A DNA stretch of 64,000 nt, from the NCBI RefSeq assembly GCF_003261055.1, contig NZ_CP030074.1, forward strand, positions 310,001-374,000, in the 5' to 3' direction. Below are positions 52,927 through 62,475 of the stretch, in pieces; within the stretch, counting starts at the first letter, position 1, and the number at the start of each line of letters is the position of its first letter. Under the pieces are notes generated by a model that searched no databases, was not told the origin of the DNA, and worked only from the letters and a program-made list of their open reading frames with translations. This stretch comes from Streptomyces cadmiisoli. GTDB lineage: Bacteria > Actinomycetota > Actinomycetes > Streptomycetales > Streptomycetaceae. The position numbers and the translations under genes were made by a program.

Positions 52927-53487
52927 TTGAGGGCGGTATGCGTGGCGAGACTGGGTCGGCCGGGGATGTCGGACGAGATGAAGGCAGACTTGTGGCGACG
53001 GTGGAGGGCCGGGGAGTCAATCAGCGTCATCTTCAGGCAGATCGGCAAGCCGCCGGGCTCGGTGTTCACCGTCCTCAAGCACCACGGAGGGGTCGCTCCC
53101 GATTTCCGCAAGACGCGGGCCGGAAACCTGACCAAGGACGAGCGGGAGGAGATCTCGCGCCGGCTCTGTGCCGGTGGAGTCCTACCGGACGATCGCCGGC
53201 CTCCTGGAACGCGCGGTGTCGACGATCAGCCGTGAAGTCATCAACAACGGCGGACGCGACGTTTACCGGGCAATCGCTGCACAGGAGCGCGCACTTGATC
53301 GCGCTCGACGCCCGAAGCAGTGCCTCCTCGCCCGCAGACCGCGCTGAGGCAGACGGTGGTGAGGCTACTGGAAGAGGAGTGGTCGCCCGAGCAGATCGTC
53401 GGCCACCTGCGTCGGCATCACGGTGACGACCCCGTCATGCGAATCAGCCACGAGACGATCTACCGATCGGTCTACACCACCAGCTCC
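52927..53487 (+). pseudogene. IS30-family transposase remnant
   Basis: The N-terminal part reads LGRPGMSDEMKADLWRRWRAGESI and LTKDEREEISRRLCAG, then continues in other frames through SREVINNGGRDVYR-like and RRPALRQTVVRLLEEEWSPEQIVGHL and ends after SHETIYRSVYTTS. At least two frameshifts are present and the DDE catalytic domain is missing. About 60 bases of unassigned sequence separate it from the IS5 element. Confidence 0.8.
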
Positions 53488-53699
53488 TATCGCGGCGGCA
53501 TCCACCCATGCGCCCAGGGCGGCGGCAACGTTGAGGGATGCCGCAAGCCTAGGAGTTGTCTTCAAATGTCACGCCCACATCAGGAGTGAGGCGAGGGTGA
53601 CGGCTGCCTGGTAGGCCTCGGCGGTCTTGTCGTAGCGGGTCGCGATGCTGCGCCACTGGTCGGGTAGCCGGGTCACGTCGCCGTGACCCGGCCCCCTCA

Positions 53700-53734
53700 G
53701 AACCGGACGTGCCTGTTTCCAAGCATCACGGCTC
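53700..53734 (-). ncRNA. Group II intron 2 domain V
   Basis: On the minus strand GAGCCGTGATGCTTGG, AAACA and GGCACGTCCGGTTC form the conserved 35-base domain V hairpin. It is followed by a domain VI stem in which CCGGGTCACG pairs with CGTGACCCGG, and the tail ends in CTACCCGAC. Confidence 0.88.
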
Positions 53735-53764
53735 AAGCAAGCCCGAAGGCTTCACAGGTTCTGC

Positions 53765-55516
53765 TCATTTCCGGTCGCTGTCGCCTGCGTGATGCTGGCG
53801 ATGGCATTCCGAGTGGACGAGCCGAAGATTCTTGCTCTCATCAGAGCCGCCATGCCGCCGGTAGGTGAAGTGGTGTTTATGCAACCGCTTCTTCACCGCG
53901 TCGAACCAGTCAATCCACTCGCGTGGGCTGTCAGGCTCATATTCCGCGCCGGCGATGAGCGCTTGACCGCACAGTGGGCAGACGCCCTTCTGGCGGGCTG
54001 CCAGAGTAAGGCTGATCTTGTCCATCGGTGGTGGTGTGCGCGTCTGACGGCGTTGGCTCCAGTAGTCGAGGAGTGCGGGATCGTCAGGTGACGACTTACC
54101 CCTGACCAACTGATGCCGCCTGATGTTGGTCCAGGCGAACTTGGGAAGGTGTGCGCCCGTGGCACGGTCACCGAATACCCAGTTGTTCATCTTGGATCGG
54201 TTGAGCCTGCCGAAGTACTTGTTCACAATCCAACGCTTCGACTTCTTCGGGTGGGTGCGCTTGGCCCACTTGTAGGTGAGCGTCCACACATAGCTGTCCA
54301 GCGCCGAGAACGTCCGGCTGGACACCACTGTCCGGTAATACGCGGACCAGCCCCTGACGATAGGGGACAGACGGCGTAGTACGACTGTGATGCTCTGCCC
54401 TAAGAGGGCTTGCATCTCGGATCTCAGTCGCTTCCGGACTCTCTTGACCGCGTCCCTGCTGGGCGTGATGATCAGGCTGTCGCCATGGCGGCGGATGTTG
54501 AACCCGAGGAAATCGAACCCGTCCGACAGGTGGAGGATTCGCGTCTTCTCTTCATTGAAGCGAAGTCCTCGGGGTTGCAGCCATTCCGCCAGGCGTGACC
54601 TGACGGTCTCCGCCTCCTCCTTGCTCGTGCAGAACACGGCGAAGTCATCGGCGTATCGCACCAGGATCGGAGTTCCTTTCGCAGCCCACATGACCTTTCC
54701 TTTGCGGGTGGCGAAGCGGACTCCTGCGGCCTCCTCCATCCCGTGCAGAGCGATGTTGAGCAACAAAGGGCTGATCACGCCGCCTTGAGGGGTTCCCTCC
54801 TCGGTCCGGGTGAAGCGTCCGTCATCGACCACACCAGCCTTCAGCCACTGCCGGACTAATTCCCTGGCTGGGAATTGCCCAACGGCTTCGAGCAGGTGGT
54901 AATGGTCGATGCGGTCGAACGCGGCAGCCAGGTCGGCGTCCAGTACCCACTGGCGCTTGGCCGCCTTGCCCTTCGCGGTGCTGAAGATCGCCTGGATGGC
55001 GTCGTGGCAGCCGCGGCCCGGCCGGAATCCGTAAGAGCGTGATTCAAACCGAGCTTCCCACTCAGGCTCCAACGCGTTCTTCACACGTGCTTGGATGGCC
55101 CTGTCACGCATGACGGGGATTCCGAGTGGTCGTTGCTTTCCGTTGCTCTTTGGGATGTAGACCCGCTTGACGGGCTTGGCCCGCCAGGGTTGTGTTTGGC
55201 CGTCAATTTCAACTGCCATCCGTGCTCTCGCCTTGGGAGTGAGAGCGCGTTCCCTGTCGATCCCTGCCGTCTTGCGGCCTCTGCTCTGCTGTGTCACCCG
55301 CTTCACGCTCACGAGCGTGTTGCTGCGGCTTCTCAGCATGAGCTTTTGCAGATTGCGGACCTTCTTGAGGTCCCCTTCCTGTGTCGCTTTGAAGATCCTC
55401 TGTCTCAGACGCCGTACGTTCTCCTCGGCTTCGGCCCAGTTGATGCTGTGCCAGTCGAGATTTCCGCCCTGGGGTCCGTTCGCTATGGAAGTCCGAACAG
55501 GATTGGGTAACTCCAA
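53765..55516 (-). CDS. Group II intron reverse transcriptase/maturase with HNH endonuclease
   Basis: A 583-residue intron-encoded protein. RT blocks include YIPKSNGKQRPLGIPVMRDR, SYGFRPGRGCHDAI, DLAAAFDRIDH, GTPQGGVISPLLLNIALHG and the catalytic LVRYADDFAVF. The maturase domain contains GWSAYYRTVVSSRTF. The C-terminal HNH domain has CPLCGQ, HKHHFTYRRHGG and LVHSECHRQHH, so it can nick the target strand to prime reverse transcription. No internal stop or frameshift is visible. It appears fully functional. Confidence 0.93.
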   Translation of the reverse strand: MELPNPVRTSIANGPQGGNLDWHSINWAEAEENVRRLRQRIFKATQEGDLKKVRNLQKLMLRSRSNTLVSVKRVTQQSRGRKTAGIDRERALTPKARARMAVEIDGQTQPWRAKPVKRVYIPKSNGKQRPLGIPVMRDRAIQARVKNALEPEWEARFESRSYGFRPGRGCHDAIQAIFSTAKGKAAKRQWVLDADLAAAFDRIDHYHLLEAVGQFPARELVRQWLKAGVVDDGRFTRTEEGTPQGGVISPLLLNIALHGMEEAAGVRFATRKGKVMWAAKGTPILVRYADDFAVFCTSKEEAETVRSRLAEWLQPRGLRFNEEKTRILHLSDGFDFLGFNIRRHGDSLIITPSRDAVKRVRKRLRSEMQALLGQSITVVLRRLSPIVRGWSAYYRTVVSSRTFSALDSYVWTLTYKWAKRTHPKKSKRWIVNKYFGRLNRSKMNNWVFGDRATGAHLPKFAWTNIRRHQLVRGKSSPDDPALLDYWSQRRQTRTPPPMDKISLTLAARQKGVCPLCGQALIAGAEYEPDSPREWIDWFDAVKKRLHKHHFTYRRHGGSDESKNLRLVHSECHRQHHAGDSDRK

Positions 55517-56183
55517 CTGTAAGTTCCTCCTTCGCGTCTAACTTGTCCGCCAGGTTCCGGCTGCTTTACTCGGGATACTGCAAAGGCTCACCTGGTCCAC
55601 GTGGGCACCCTTTCGGGTCGGGTCACTGGGACCCGTATCCGGCGGGTTATGACCGGAGGCGTGAAGGTTGCCTCCAACTTTCCCCTGATCTTTCGATCTA
55701 CCGGCATTCGCTTCTTGGACCATCCTGTTCCCGCTGGAGAGTTGGGCCTTCCTTGCGGTTGGCTTACCGGGCTGTGGCCCGGACTCCATCGGGGTTTCCA
55801 CGTTCCACACACGTAAGTTGCGACTGGGGTGGGTGCCCCCTCTATCCCGAAACCGGCGGTGTCCTCCTTCCGGTCTCAAATCTCCGGAAGTCGCCTGACG
55901 CCTCTCAGCATCGGGTTCTGTAGCTGCCGACTGCAAACCACCAGGCAGCTTCAACCTTACGAGACATCAACAGGGGTTCACGCGGTTCACCCGTCCAGTC
56001 TTTCCCTCGCCTGTTATTTCCCGGCGGCCGGGAAATTCTTGGGCTTGAACGCTCAGCTTCACACCCCGCTGTTACCGGCGACGCATGTGAGCGCGGGAAC
56101 GGATACGGACACTAATCCGGGGTCAGCACATCTCTCCTTCCTTCGTGGCTTTCCCACTTAACGTGTGCGACTTCGTGTCGCAC
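55517..56183 (-). ncRNA. Group II intron 2 5' structured region (domains I-III)
   Basis: About 670 bases between the intron 5' end and the reverse-transcriptase ORF. Small plus-strand ORFs here are not convincing. The region should contain the exon-binding sequences that recognise the transposase exon end CGCCTCAAG; I did not locate them with confidence. Confidence 0.6.
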
Positions 56184-56967
56184 CTTGAGGCGGTTGAAGC
56201 ACCGTTCAACGACGTTGCGCTGCTTGTAGAGCTGCTTGTCGAAGACCGGCGGGCGCCTGCCTCGGCTGCCGCGCCGGAGCCGGTTGCGGATCTGGTCGGC
56301 TCTCTCGGGGATGGTGTGGCTGATGCCGCGGCGTCGCAGCCAGGTCCGTATCGCGCGGGAGCTGTAGCCCTTGTCGCCCAGCACGTGGGCGGGCCGTACC
56401 CGGGGACGGCCCGGGCCCATGCGAGGCACCCGGATCGCCTCCATCACGGTGGTGAACTGGGTGCAGTCGTTGGTGTTGCCGCCCGTGAGCACGAAGGCGA
56501 GCGGGCGCCCGAAGGCATCGCAGGCCAGGTGGATCTTGCTGGTCAGACCGCCCCGGGAGCGTCCGAGTGCGGGGCCACGGAGCCCCCTTTTCGGGCTCCG
56601 GCGGCATGCTGGTGGGCGCGTACGACGGTGGAGTCGACCGACACCAGCCAGTCGATCTCCCCCGCCGCGTCCGCCCGGGCCTGGGCGGCCTGGAGCATCC
56701 GCTCGAAGGTGCCGTTCAGGGCCCACCGGCGAAAGCGGGTGTGCAGCGTGTGCCAGGGGCCGTACCGCTCAGGCACGTCCCGCCAGGCCGTGCCCGTCCG
56801 GAACTTCCACACGATCCCGTTGAGCACGGTTCGGTCGTCCAACCGCTTCCGCCCACGCAAAAACTCGGGCAGCAGCGGACGAAGGAACTCCCACTCTTCA
56901 TCGGACAGTTCATGGCGACGTATCACCTGACCATGATCCACTAATCAAGATCAATTGAAGAAACGGC

Positions 56968-57429
56968 CTAGGAAATTTTCATGACTCGCGCTTGGGTCAG
57001 CCCTCCACTGGAACGAAGGACGATGTCGTAGATGTATGTTTCGCCTTTTCGTGGTTTCGCAATTGCTGACATCCCCGGTTGTATTACGCCGGAGACGGTT
57101 TCGTTTCGTTCGCCGGGCCCTGAGCCGCTGATGGTGACAAATTGTAGGGGCGTGTGGCCAGTGTTTTTGAGTTTCACTACATTGGTCAGGGAGCACGGGG
57201 CGCTATGCATGTCGGTTGGGCACCGATAGCGCACGTCGCCGAAGCTGGTCAAGCCGCAAGAAACCTCGGTGGGGGAGGGGAAGTCTGTCATGCACACGGC
57301 ACCGATTTGCAGGCTGATATCCGAGGGTGCCTCCGTGTCGCGGCTGACGGCTATGACGAGCATGATGACTGTCGCAGCGCATGCCAAGAGTCCCGCAAGG
57401 GGAGTTGATCTGAATGCTGGGCGGCGCAC
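56968..57429 (-). CDS. Small secreted or membrane-anchored protein, 3' end at the IS5 boundary
   Basis: A 153-residue protein from GTG 57429. One hydrophobic N-terminal segment (about residues 10-28) is a signal peptide or anchor. The extracytoplasmic part has four cysteines (AVCMTD, VSCGL, YRCPTD, APCSL) and a beta-rich C-terminal half. The stop codon TAG lies inside the CTAG target duplication of the IS5 element, so the natural C-terminus may have been lost or just preserved. I do not recognise a family. Confidence 0.62.
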   Translation of the reverse strand: MRRPAFRSTPLAGLLACAATVIMLVIAVSRDTEAPSDISLQIGAVCMTDFPSPTEVSCGLTSFGDVRYRCPTDMHSAPCSLTNVVKLKNTGHTPLQFVTISGSGPGERNETVSGVIQPGMSAIAKPRKGETYIYDIVLRSSGGLTQARVMKIS

Positions 57430-57476
57430 TTTTGACTCCCGAGGGTCAACGGGTGGAACGCCCCAATCCTGGGGGC

Positions 57477-57507
57477 GGTGTCTGGCGGCCAGGCGTCGCC
57501 AGACACC
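57477..57507. terminator. Hairpin downstream of the amidase gene
   Basis: GGTGTCTGGCG (57477-57487) pairs perfectly with CGCCAGACACC (57497-57507), with a 9-base loop, 36 bases past the stop of the wall-hydrolase gene. It is a good factor-independent terminator candidate. Confidence 0.8.
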
Positions 57508-57542
57508 GATAAGCGATGTGTTGCGGATGTTGGCAATATTGA

Positions 57543-59483
57543 TCAGGGATTGGTCGGGTGAGTGGTCTTGACGTCGTTGGCGTAGACCAGCGCAGTGCGG
57601 TGGTTGTACTGGATCGTGTACATGGACTTGCTACCAATGACCACGGTGCCACTGGACTTGAAATAGTCGTCCGTGGGTGCTGCAGGTACGTCTGCAACAT
57701 ACGCCTGACCAACAGGTATCGTGTACATGCTAAGTGGAGCCTGGGTTGAAGGCGAAAGGCCAGCCGGGTACTCAGCGGCGTCAGGGTAGCTAGATCCGTA
57801 GACCTTGACGGGCGAGGGACTGACGTCCTGACTGGCGCTGACGATAATTATCCGGCCCCGGGTGGGTACGGTATTGACGCCGTCGGGATTATGGAACCAA
57901 ACCTTGCTGCCGCTGTACCAGATCGCAGTCCAGTCACCCTTCTTGCCCGCAACAACAAACTTCTGGCCGGATTGAACCGTATTACCCCAGTCATTGATGC
58001 GGTCGGTGCCGACACCATCGGAGTGGATGGCTTGGTCCCCAAAGAGCGGCGCGGTGCTGCTGGGCGCGGTCCGTACGAAAAGGAAGTTGGAAGCCTGTGT
58101 TCTGTCGGCGCACGCGGTAGTCGCGCCGGTGGGATCGTGGGAGGGGCAGAGTTCGACGGTCTGCTGATTGTTTTCGAAGCCTGGAGCGATGGTGACCACG
58201 CTGCCGACACCGCCGACACCGTGCTCACCCGTGATCGGGGCCCCGATCATGGTCATAAAACGCTCCCAGTCCCACGACGGCCCCGGGTCCCAGTGCATGC
58301 CGGACACGGTCGCAGAGGTCGGGCCTGCAAAGTTGTCGTGTCCGAGAATGTGCTGCCGGTCCAGCGGAATATCGAGCCGTTCTGCCAGGTACTTCACCAA
58401 TTCGGCATTAGTCTCGTACTGCGCCTGCGTGTACCAAGTCGCTCCGTGGGCCGCGTAACCCTCGTTCTCGATGCCGACGGAGTGCATGTTCGTTGAGTAG
58501 TTGCCCGCGTGGAAGGCCAGGTCCTTCGTGGGCACCATCTGCGTGACCGCGCCGTCCGACGACCGCACAACGTAGTGCGCCGAACCACCGCCAGGTGTCT
58601 GGAAGGTATTGATAGCCGACTCGTAGGACGACTCGGTGTCATGGATGATGATCGAGTCGAGCCGGATTCCGTTCGCCGGGCGGTTCGAAACCTGCCCGTT
58701 CGACGCGGCGGCAGGCACGAACGTGCAGTCCATTGTGGTCGGGCACTCAGTCTCAACCACCTTCGTCTGCGCGAGACCCAACCGGGACAACTGCTCGGTG
58801 GCCGGCTCGACTCGCATGTTCTGGGGGAGCGTCATCCTCTGCCCCTCCACGGTGGTACGGGTGGCACCCTTCTGCAAGGTACGAAAGACCCTGTCGGCGA
58901 ACATCTGCGCGCCCTGACTCCGGTCGGCTTGGCTGTACCGTGCCACCGCCCCGTACCACTGCCCCGGATCGGCAGAGGTCGCGCCGCTGACCTCCCGCTG
59001 GTACGAGGCCAGCAGGGCCGCACCACCACGGATATTGGCCGCAGGGCTATTACGCAACCGTTCCTGAGGCAGCCCCGTCAAATCAGCCGCCTCCTTCAAC
59101 GTATGCAGCGCGGGGTCGGCGGCTACTTCGGCGACGTCTGCTCGTCCAGCCATGCCTGCGTCGCCCCTGGTCAGCATCGTGGGGGTCACGTCCGTGAGGT
59201 GCATCGGACCGTAGCCGCCTCCGTGGCTGTACTCGCCGGGACGTGCATCCCATGCCGACTCCTGGTGCGCAACCGCCAGAAGCAGTGCCTCAGGTACGTC
59301 GAACTCCTCAGCTGCAGAGGCAAATGCATGCTGCAGCGCCAACGTCTCAGAAGGGCCTGACCCTGAAGCTTGAGCTATCACTGGGGCGGTAAAAGCCCCC
59401 GCCAGCGCAAGACCTACTGCGGCCAGCACCGCGGGCTGCCATCGTGTGGCACGCCTCCGCTGTACCGCTCCTTGTTGTGTCAT
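57543..59483 (-). CDS. Secreted peptidoglycan hydrolase: lysozyme-like plus amidase_2 plus SH3-like
   Basis: A 646-residue secreted protein; the signal peptide (RRRATRWQPAV through TAPVIAQA) covers about the first 45 residues. Residues about 50-200 look like a transglycosylase/lysozyme-like domain (LLLAVAHQESAWDARPG, GPMHLTDV, RGGAALLASYQREV). Residues about 280-440 are an N-acetylmuramoyl-L-alanine amidase type 2 domain with zinc and catalytic residues in SIIIHDTESSYESAIN, FHAGNYSTNMHSVGIENEG and ILGHDNFAGP. The remainder resembles an SH3-like wall-binding region (FLFVRTAPSSTAPLFGD, WTAIWYSGSKVWFHNP). It acts on its own or foreign cell walls. ATG 59483 is chosen because the signal peptide follows directly. 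Confidence 0.88.
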   Translation of the reverse strand: MTQQGAVQRRRATRWQPAVLAAVGLALAGAFTAPVIAQASGSGPSETLALQHAFASAAEEFDVPEALLLAVAHQESAWDARPGEYSHGGGYGPMHLTDVTPTMLTRGDAGMAGRADVAEVAADPALHTLKEAADLTGLPQERLRNSPAANIRGGAALLASYQREVSGATSADPGQWYGAVARYSQADRSQGAQMFADRVFRTLQKGATRTTVEGQRMTLPQNMRVEPATEQLSRLGLAQTKVVETECPTTMDCTFVPAAASNGQVSNRPANGIRLDSIIIHDTESSYESAINTFQTPGGGSAHYVVRSSDGAVTQMVPTKDLAFHAGNYSTNMHSVGIENEGYAAHGATWYTQAQYETNAELVKYLAERLDIPLDRQHILGHDNFAGPTSATVSGMHWDPGPSWDWERFMTMIGAPITGEHGVGGVGSVVTIAPGFENNQQTVELCPSHDPTGATTACADRTQASNFLFVRTAPSSTAPLFGDQAIHSDGVGTDRINDWGNTVQSGQKFVVAGKKGDWTAIWYSGSKVWFHNPDGVNTVPTRGRIIIVSASQDVSPSPVKVYGSSYPDAAEYPAGLSPSTQAPLSMYTIPVGQAYVADVPAAPTDDYFKSSGTVVIGSKSMYTIQYNHRTALVYANDVKTTHPTNP

Positions 59484-59915
59484 CGAACAACCCCGAGTCT
59501 GCATGAATGGACCGCCTGGTAATGCAGCGGTGCGAAAGGGTGCTACCGGCCTCCAGACGGCCTGCGGGAACAACCCGGCAGAGAACCATGCCGTTTCGGC
59601 GACTGACTCAACTCATTCGAGCGTGAGTTGTTGCCCGTGCAGATAGCGGCAAGCAAGCTACCGCGTGATCCGGACAGAGATCAAGCACAGAGATGGATCA
59701 ATGAAGCACCGGGCCCTTGCACAATGGCACGCAAATTCAAGTTCGCTGAGAGGCTCAAACGGCCCCTGCGCCACGGACTGCAGACCCTAACTGCACTAAA
59801 CCGGCCGCGGAACGAGGATCAGCCCGCGGCCAAAAAATCGACTCTCAACGCCAACTGCGGCGCGACTCAAGGTAATGGAACATCCTCAGCGAACCCGGCC
59901 AGGAGTAGCAACTAA
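59484..59915. other. Intergenic region with one weak small ORF
   Basis: About 430 bases between the amidase start and an IS5-type element. A 95-codon plus-strand frame at 59628-59915 (from an internal ATG it starts MARKFKFAERLKRPLRHG) is basic and has no clear ribosome site; its last codons touch the IS end. I do not call it a gene. The amidase promoter should lie at the left edge. Confidence 0.4.
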
Positions 59916-60767
59916 GAAGTCATCTCATTTGGCTGGGTAAGCTGCACGGCGTGGCGAGGATCGTTGAGCGGCTGGTGCCGAACGAGTTGTGGGAGCTGTT
60001 CCAGCGAGTGGTGCCGGAGGCGCCGTCGCGGCCCCAGGGGGGTGGTCGGCGTCGGCATGGCGACCGCGAAGTGCTGGCCGCAATCGTTTTCGTAGCGACC
60101 TCAGGCTGCACGTGGCAGCAGTTGCCGAGCGCGTCGTTCGGGCCGTCCGGCGTGACGGCTCACCGCCGCTTCACCGAGTGGACGAAGGCCCGAGTGTGGG
60201 CCAGACTACACCGCCTGGTCCTCGACGAACTCGGAGCCCGCGGCGAGCTCGACTGGTCCCGGTGCGCCATCGACTCGGTCAACATGCGGGCCCTGAAAGG
60301 GGGGAGCTGACAGGCCCGAATCCTGTAGGCCGGGGCAAGAACGGGTCAAAGATCCACTTGATCACGGAGCGGACCGGTCTGCCCCTGTCCATCGGTATCT
60401 CGGGCGCCAACACCCACGACAGCCAGGCCCTGATCCCATTGGTCAAGGGCATACCTCTGATCCGCTCCCGCCGGGGACGCCGGCGGCGCAGGCCCCACAA
60501 ATTTCACGCCGACAAGGGCTATGACTACAACCACCTGCGGCGATGGTCATCCGGCCGAGGCATCAAGCACGCATTGCCCGCAAGGGCATCGAGACTTCGC
60601 AACGACTCGGTCGGCACCGCTGGACCATCGAACGCACCATGGCGTGGCTTGCCGGATGCCGACGTCTTCACCGCCGCCACGAACGCAAGGCCGACCACTT
60701 CCTGGCTTTCACCAGCATCGCCTGCACCCTGATCTGCTACCGCCAACTCGCCAAATGAGATGACTTC
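59916..60767. mobile_element. IS5-type element (ORFA/ORFB), degenerate
   Basis: Perfect terminal inverted repeats (GAAGTCATCTCATTTGGC at the left and its complement at the right) are flanked by TAA on both sides (59913-59915 and 60768-60770), a TNA-type target duplication. The element is 852 bases. It is different from the two other IS5-type elements in the window. Confidence 0.88.
59951..60758 (+). pseudogene. IS5-family transposase with a one-base deletion
   Basis: ORFA (IVERLVPNELWELFQRVVPE, CTWQQLPSASFGPSG, CAIDSVNMRALKGG) ends at 60310 in a run of A and G where the family normally shifts frame. ORFB continues with GPNPVGRGKNGSKIHLITE and FHADKGYDYNHLRRW. Near 60573-60576 one base is missing relative to the expected HRIARKGIETSQRLGRHRW, so the last block (TIERTMAWLAGCRRLHRRHER) is in a further frame. 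The second shift is a genuine mutation. Confidence 0.83.
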
Positions 60768-60951
60768 TAAAGGGTCGTTTCCTCTCATTATATTATCCCG
60801 TGATGCGACCTTGATTCGGTTATGTTGGATCGCACGAAGAGATGCTGGTCTCGTCGGTGCGGCGGGCCCTCAGGGGCAGGTCAGATCATGGCTTCTGAGC
60901 GCCTCCTGGCTGTGACGCTCAGTGAGAGTCCAGCGGATGCACCGCGTCGAG

Positions 60952-61855
60952 CCTCGTGCTTTCACGTGTAGGGCGTCTGGTACGCGAAGAGTGCTCCTGA
61001 CCAGCAACGATGGAGCTTGTCTAGGCTAGGTCGTCGCAGCAAAGAAGCACTTTCCAGGTGAAGTGGCGTATCGGGTTCTACCCACGTATTCACACCGATG
61101 GCAGTGGTGGCGGGGGGCTCCGCAGGCCGGCGGGGTGCTGCTGGTGGAGACGGTCCGCAAGTCCTGTCTGGACAAGGCGGTATCGGTGGCGTTGGAGCCG
61201 TGGCGCAAGCCGCGGACGATGCATGATCCGGGCAAGATCCTGCTCAATGTGGCGCTCGCCCTCGCGCCGGGCGGGGTCTGCCTTGCAGACGACGTCACGC
61301 TGCGGGTCGAGCCGGCGGTGTTCGAGTCGGTGGCCTCTGACCCGACGGTGTCCCGGCTGATCGACACGCTGGCAGCGGGCTGGATGCGTCTGCTGACCGC
61401 ATTGCGCCAGGCCGGCACTCAAGCCCGCGCACATGTATGGACGTTGGCCGGTAACGCTGCGCCGGACGCAGCCGGGCAGGTGGTCGTGGACCTGGACGAA
61501 GTGCTGGTGACAGCGCCTTCCGAGAAACAGGACGCGGCCGCGACCTGGAAGAAGACGTTCGGGCACCATCCGCTGATGGGGTACGTCGACCACGGTCGGG
61601 GCGGGGCCGGAGAACCAGGGGCCGGGCGTCTACGGCCCCGGAACTCGGGCAGCAACACCGTCGTCGCCTACATCGAAGCCGCCCGACTCGCGCTGGCACC
61701 GATGCCGAAGGAGTATCGCCGCGGACGGCAGACACTGATCCGCACCGACTGGGGCGGGGCACCCACGCGTTCGTCGACTGGCTTTCCGCTCGTGGTCGGC
61801 GGCTGTCCTACTCGGTTGGTATGACCGTCACCGATGCCATCCACCACGCGCTCCT
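60952..61855 (+). pseudogene. IS1380-family element remnant, 5' part only
   Basis: The left end CCTCGTGCTTTCACG and the leader GAGTGCTCCTGACC match the IS1380 copy at 25.2-28.9 kb. The transposase starts at GTG 61058 (KWRIGFYPRIHTDG), shifts frame near 61115 to QAGGVLLVETVRKSCLDKAV, continues to LIRTDWGG, shifts again near 61757 and loses similarity after SVGMTVTDAIHHALL at about 61855. The C-terminal 200 residues and right end are gone. Confidence 0.85.
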
Positions 61856-61935
61856 TCAGGAGTTGGCGGCCCAGCTTGTCCAGGCAATACACATGGCTGA
61901 CAGAGTCCTGACAATTATGCGCCACACTCCGCGTC

Positions 61936-62475
61936 ATGAGGAACGTCACGCGACCTGGCCGGTCGGACCGGCTCCGCGTCAAAGTGCTTGCTCTGAGTGC
62001 TGCTGTGCTGATCGGTGGCGGTGTCCTTCCGGCCTGCTCGTCCGGTACTGACGCCGCGGACAAGCCGCGTGTCGACACTTTGTCCACGCTGTCTCCTGGC
62101 GCTGAGGCGACGAAGGGCGAGGGTGACAAGGATCCGTCGGCCGACTCCGCCGTGGAGGCCAAGCGCCCGCAGTTGCGGCTCGATACCTCCGACGAGGAAC
62201 GCGCGCGGTTGGGCGACGCCTACAACGCGTGTCTCGAGGCTCAGGGGGTGCCCATGGCGACGGAGCGCGCGGCCTCCGCCGGCGCAAAGCAGGCTTCCCC
62301 CGTACAGCGGCTCGGCCCCGAGTACGACGACGAGTTCGATGCCTGCCTGGTCAAGCTGCCGCTGCAGCCCCCCGAGACGGCCCCCGACACCAACCCACAG
62401 TACGTGTGCGTAGGTGTCGGGTGCACCGGGGGGCGTGTTCTCAGCTCGGTCTCCGCGACGGCCTTGGCCAGCTGA
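61936..62475 (+). CDS. Lipoprotein, possibly truncated
   Basis: A 179-residue protein. The N-terminus has a basic region, a hydrophobic core and the lipobox LPAC near residue 34, so it should be lipidated and anchored outside the membrane. The middle contains NACLEAQGVP and YDDEFDACLVKLPLQPPE, a pattern seen in actinobacterial lipoproteins that accompany ABC exporters. In such proteins the segment after NPxY normally continues with acidic residues and another Cys; here it switches to VCVGVGCTGGRV, suggesting a frameshifted or altered C-terminus. No partner transporter is adjacent. Confidence 0.62.
   Translation: MRNVTRPGRSDRLRVKVLALSAAVLIGGGVLPACSSGTDAADKPRVDTLSTLSPGAEATKGEGDKDPSADSAVEAKRPQLRLDTSDEERARLGDAYNACLEAQGVPMATERAASAGAKQASPVQRLGPEYDDEFDACLVKLPLQPPETAPDTNPQYVCVGVGCTGGRVLSSVSATALAS

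Larger units (their letters stand above)
53659..56183 (-). mobile_element. Group II intron 2, intact, inside an IS5 transposase
   Basis: The 5' end on the minus strand is the canonical GTGCGAC at 56183, and the 3' end is CCGAC at 53659, both fixed by exact restoration of the transposase sequence across the junction. About 670 bases of 5' RNA (domains I-III) precede the ORF, and domains V and VI follow it. Target-site choice inside a transposase gene is a common way for these introns to spread harmlessly. Confidence 0.9.
53569..56941 (-). pseudogene. IS5-family transposase split by a group II intron
   Basis: Exon 1 (56941-56184) carries OrfA (ELSDEEWEFLRPLLPEFL, VSVDSTVVRAHQHAAGA) and, after the frameshift usual for this group, OrfB (GLTSKIHLACDAFGRPLAFVLTGG, VLGDKGYSSRAIR, ERCFNRLK). 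Exon 2 (53658-53569) supplies the missing end: QWRSIATRYDKTAEAYQAAV then a stop at 53571-53569. Joining AAG at 56184 to CAG at 53658 restores the family-typical NRLKQWRSIATRYDK. It is marked as broken at DNA level, but intron splicing would repair the message. Confidence 0.88.
53553..56967. mobile_element. IS5-family element interrupted by group II intron 2
   Basis: CTAG flanks both ends (53549-53552 and 56968-56971), the usual 4-base target of the IS427 group, and imperfect inverted repeats with the shared block TCTTCAA lie just inside. Without the 2525-base intron the element would be about 890 bases, normal for this group. Confidence 0.82.

Noticed and set aside
59628..59915. 95-codon ORF before the IS5 element
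   Set aside because: No Shine-Dalgarno, no recognisable motif and its end coincides with the IS boundary; support is too weak for a gene call.
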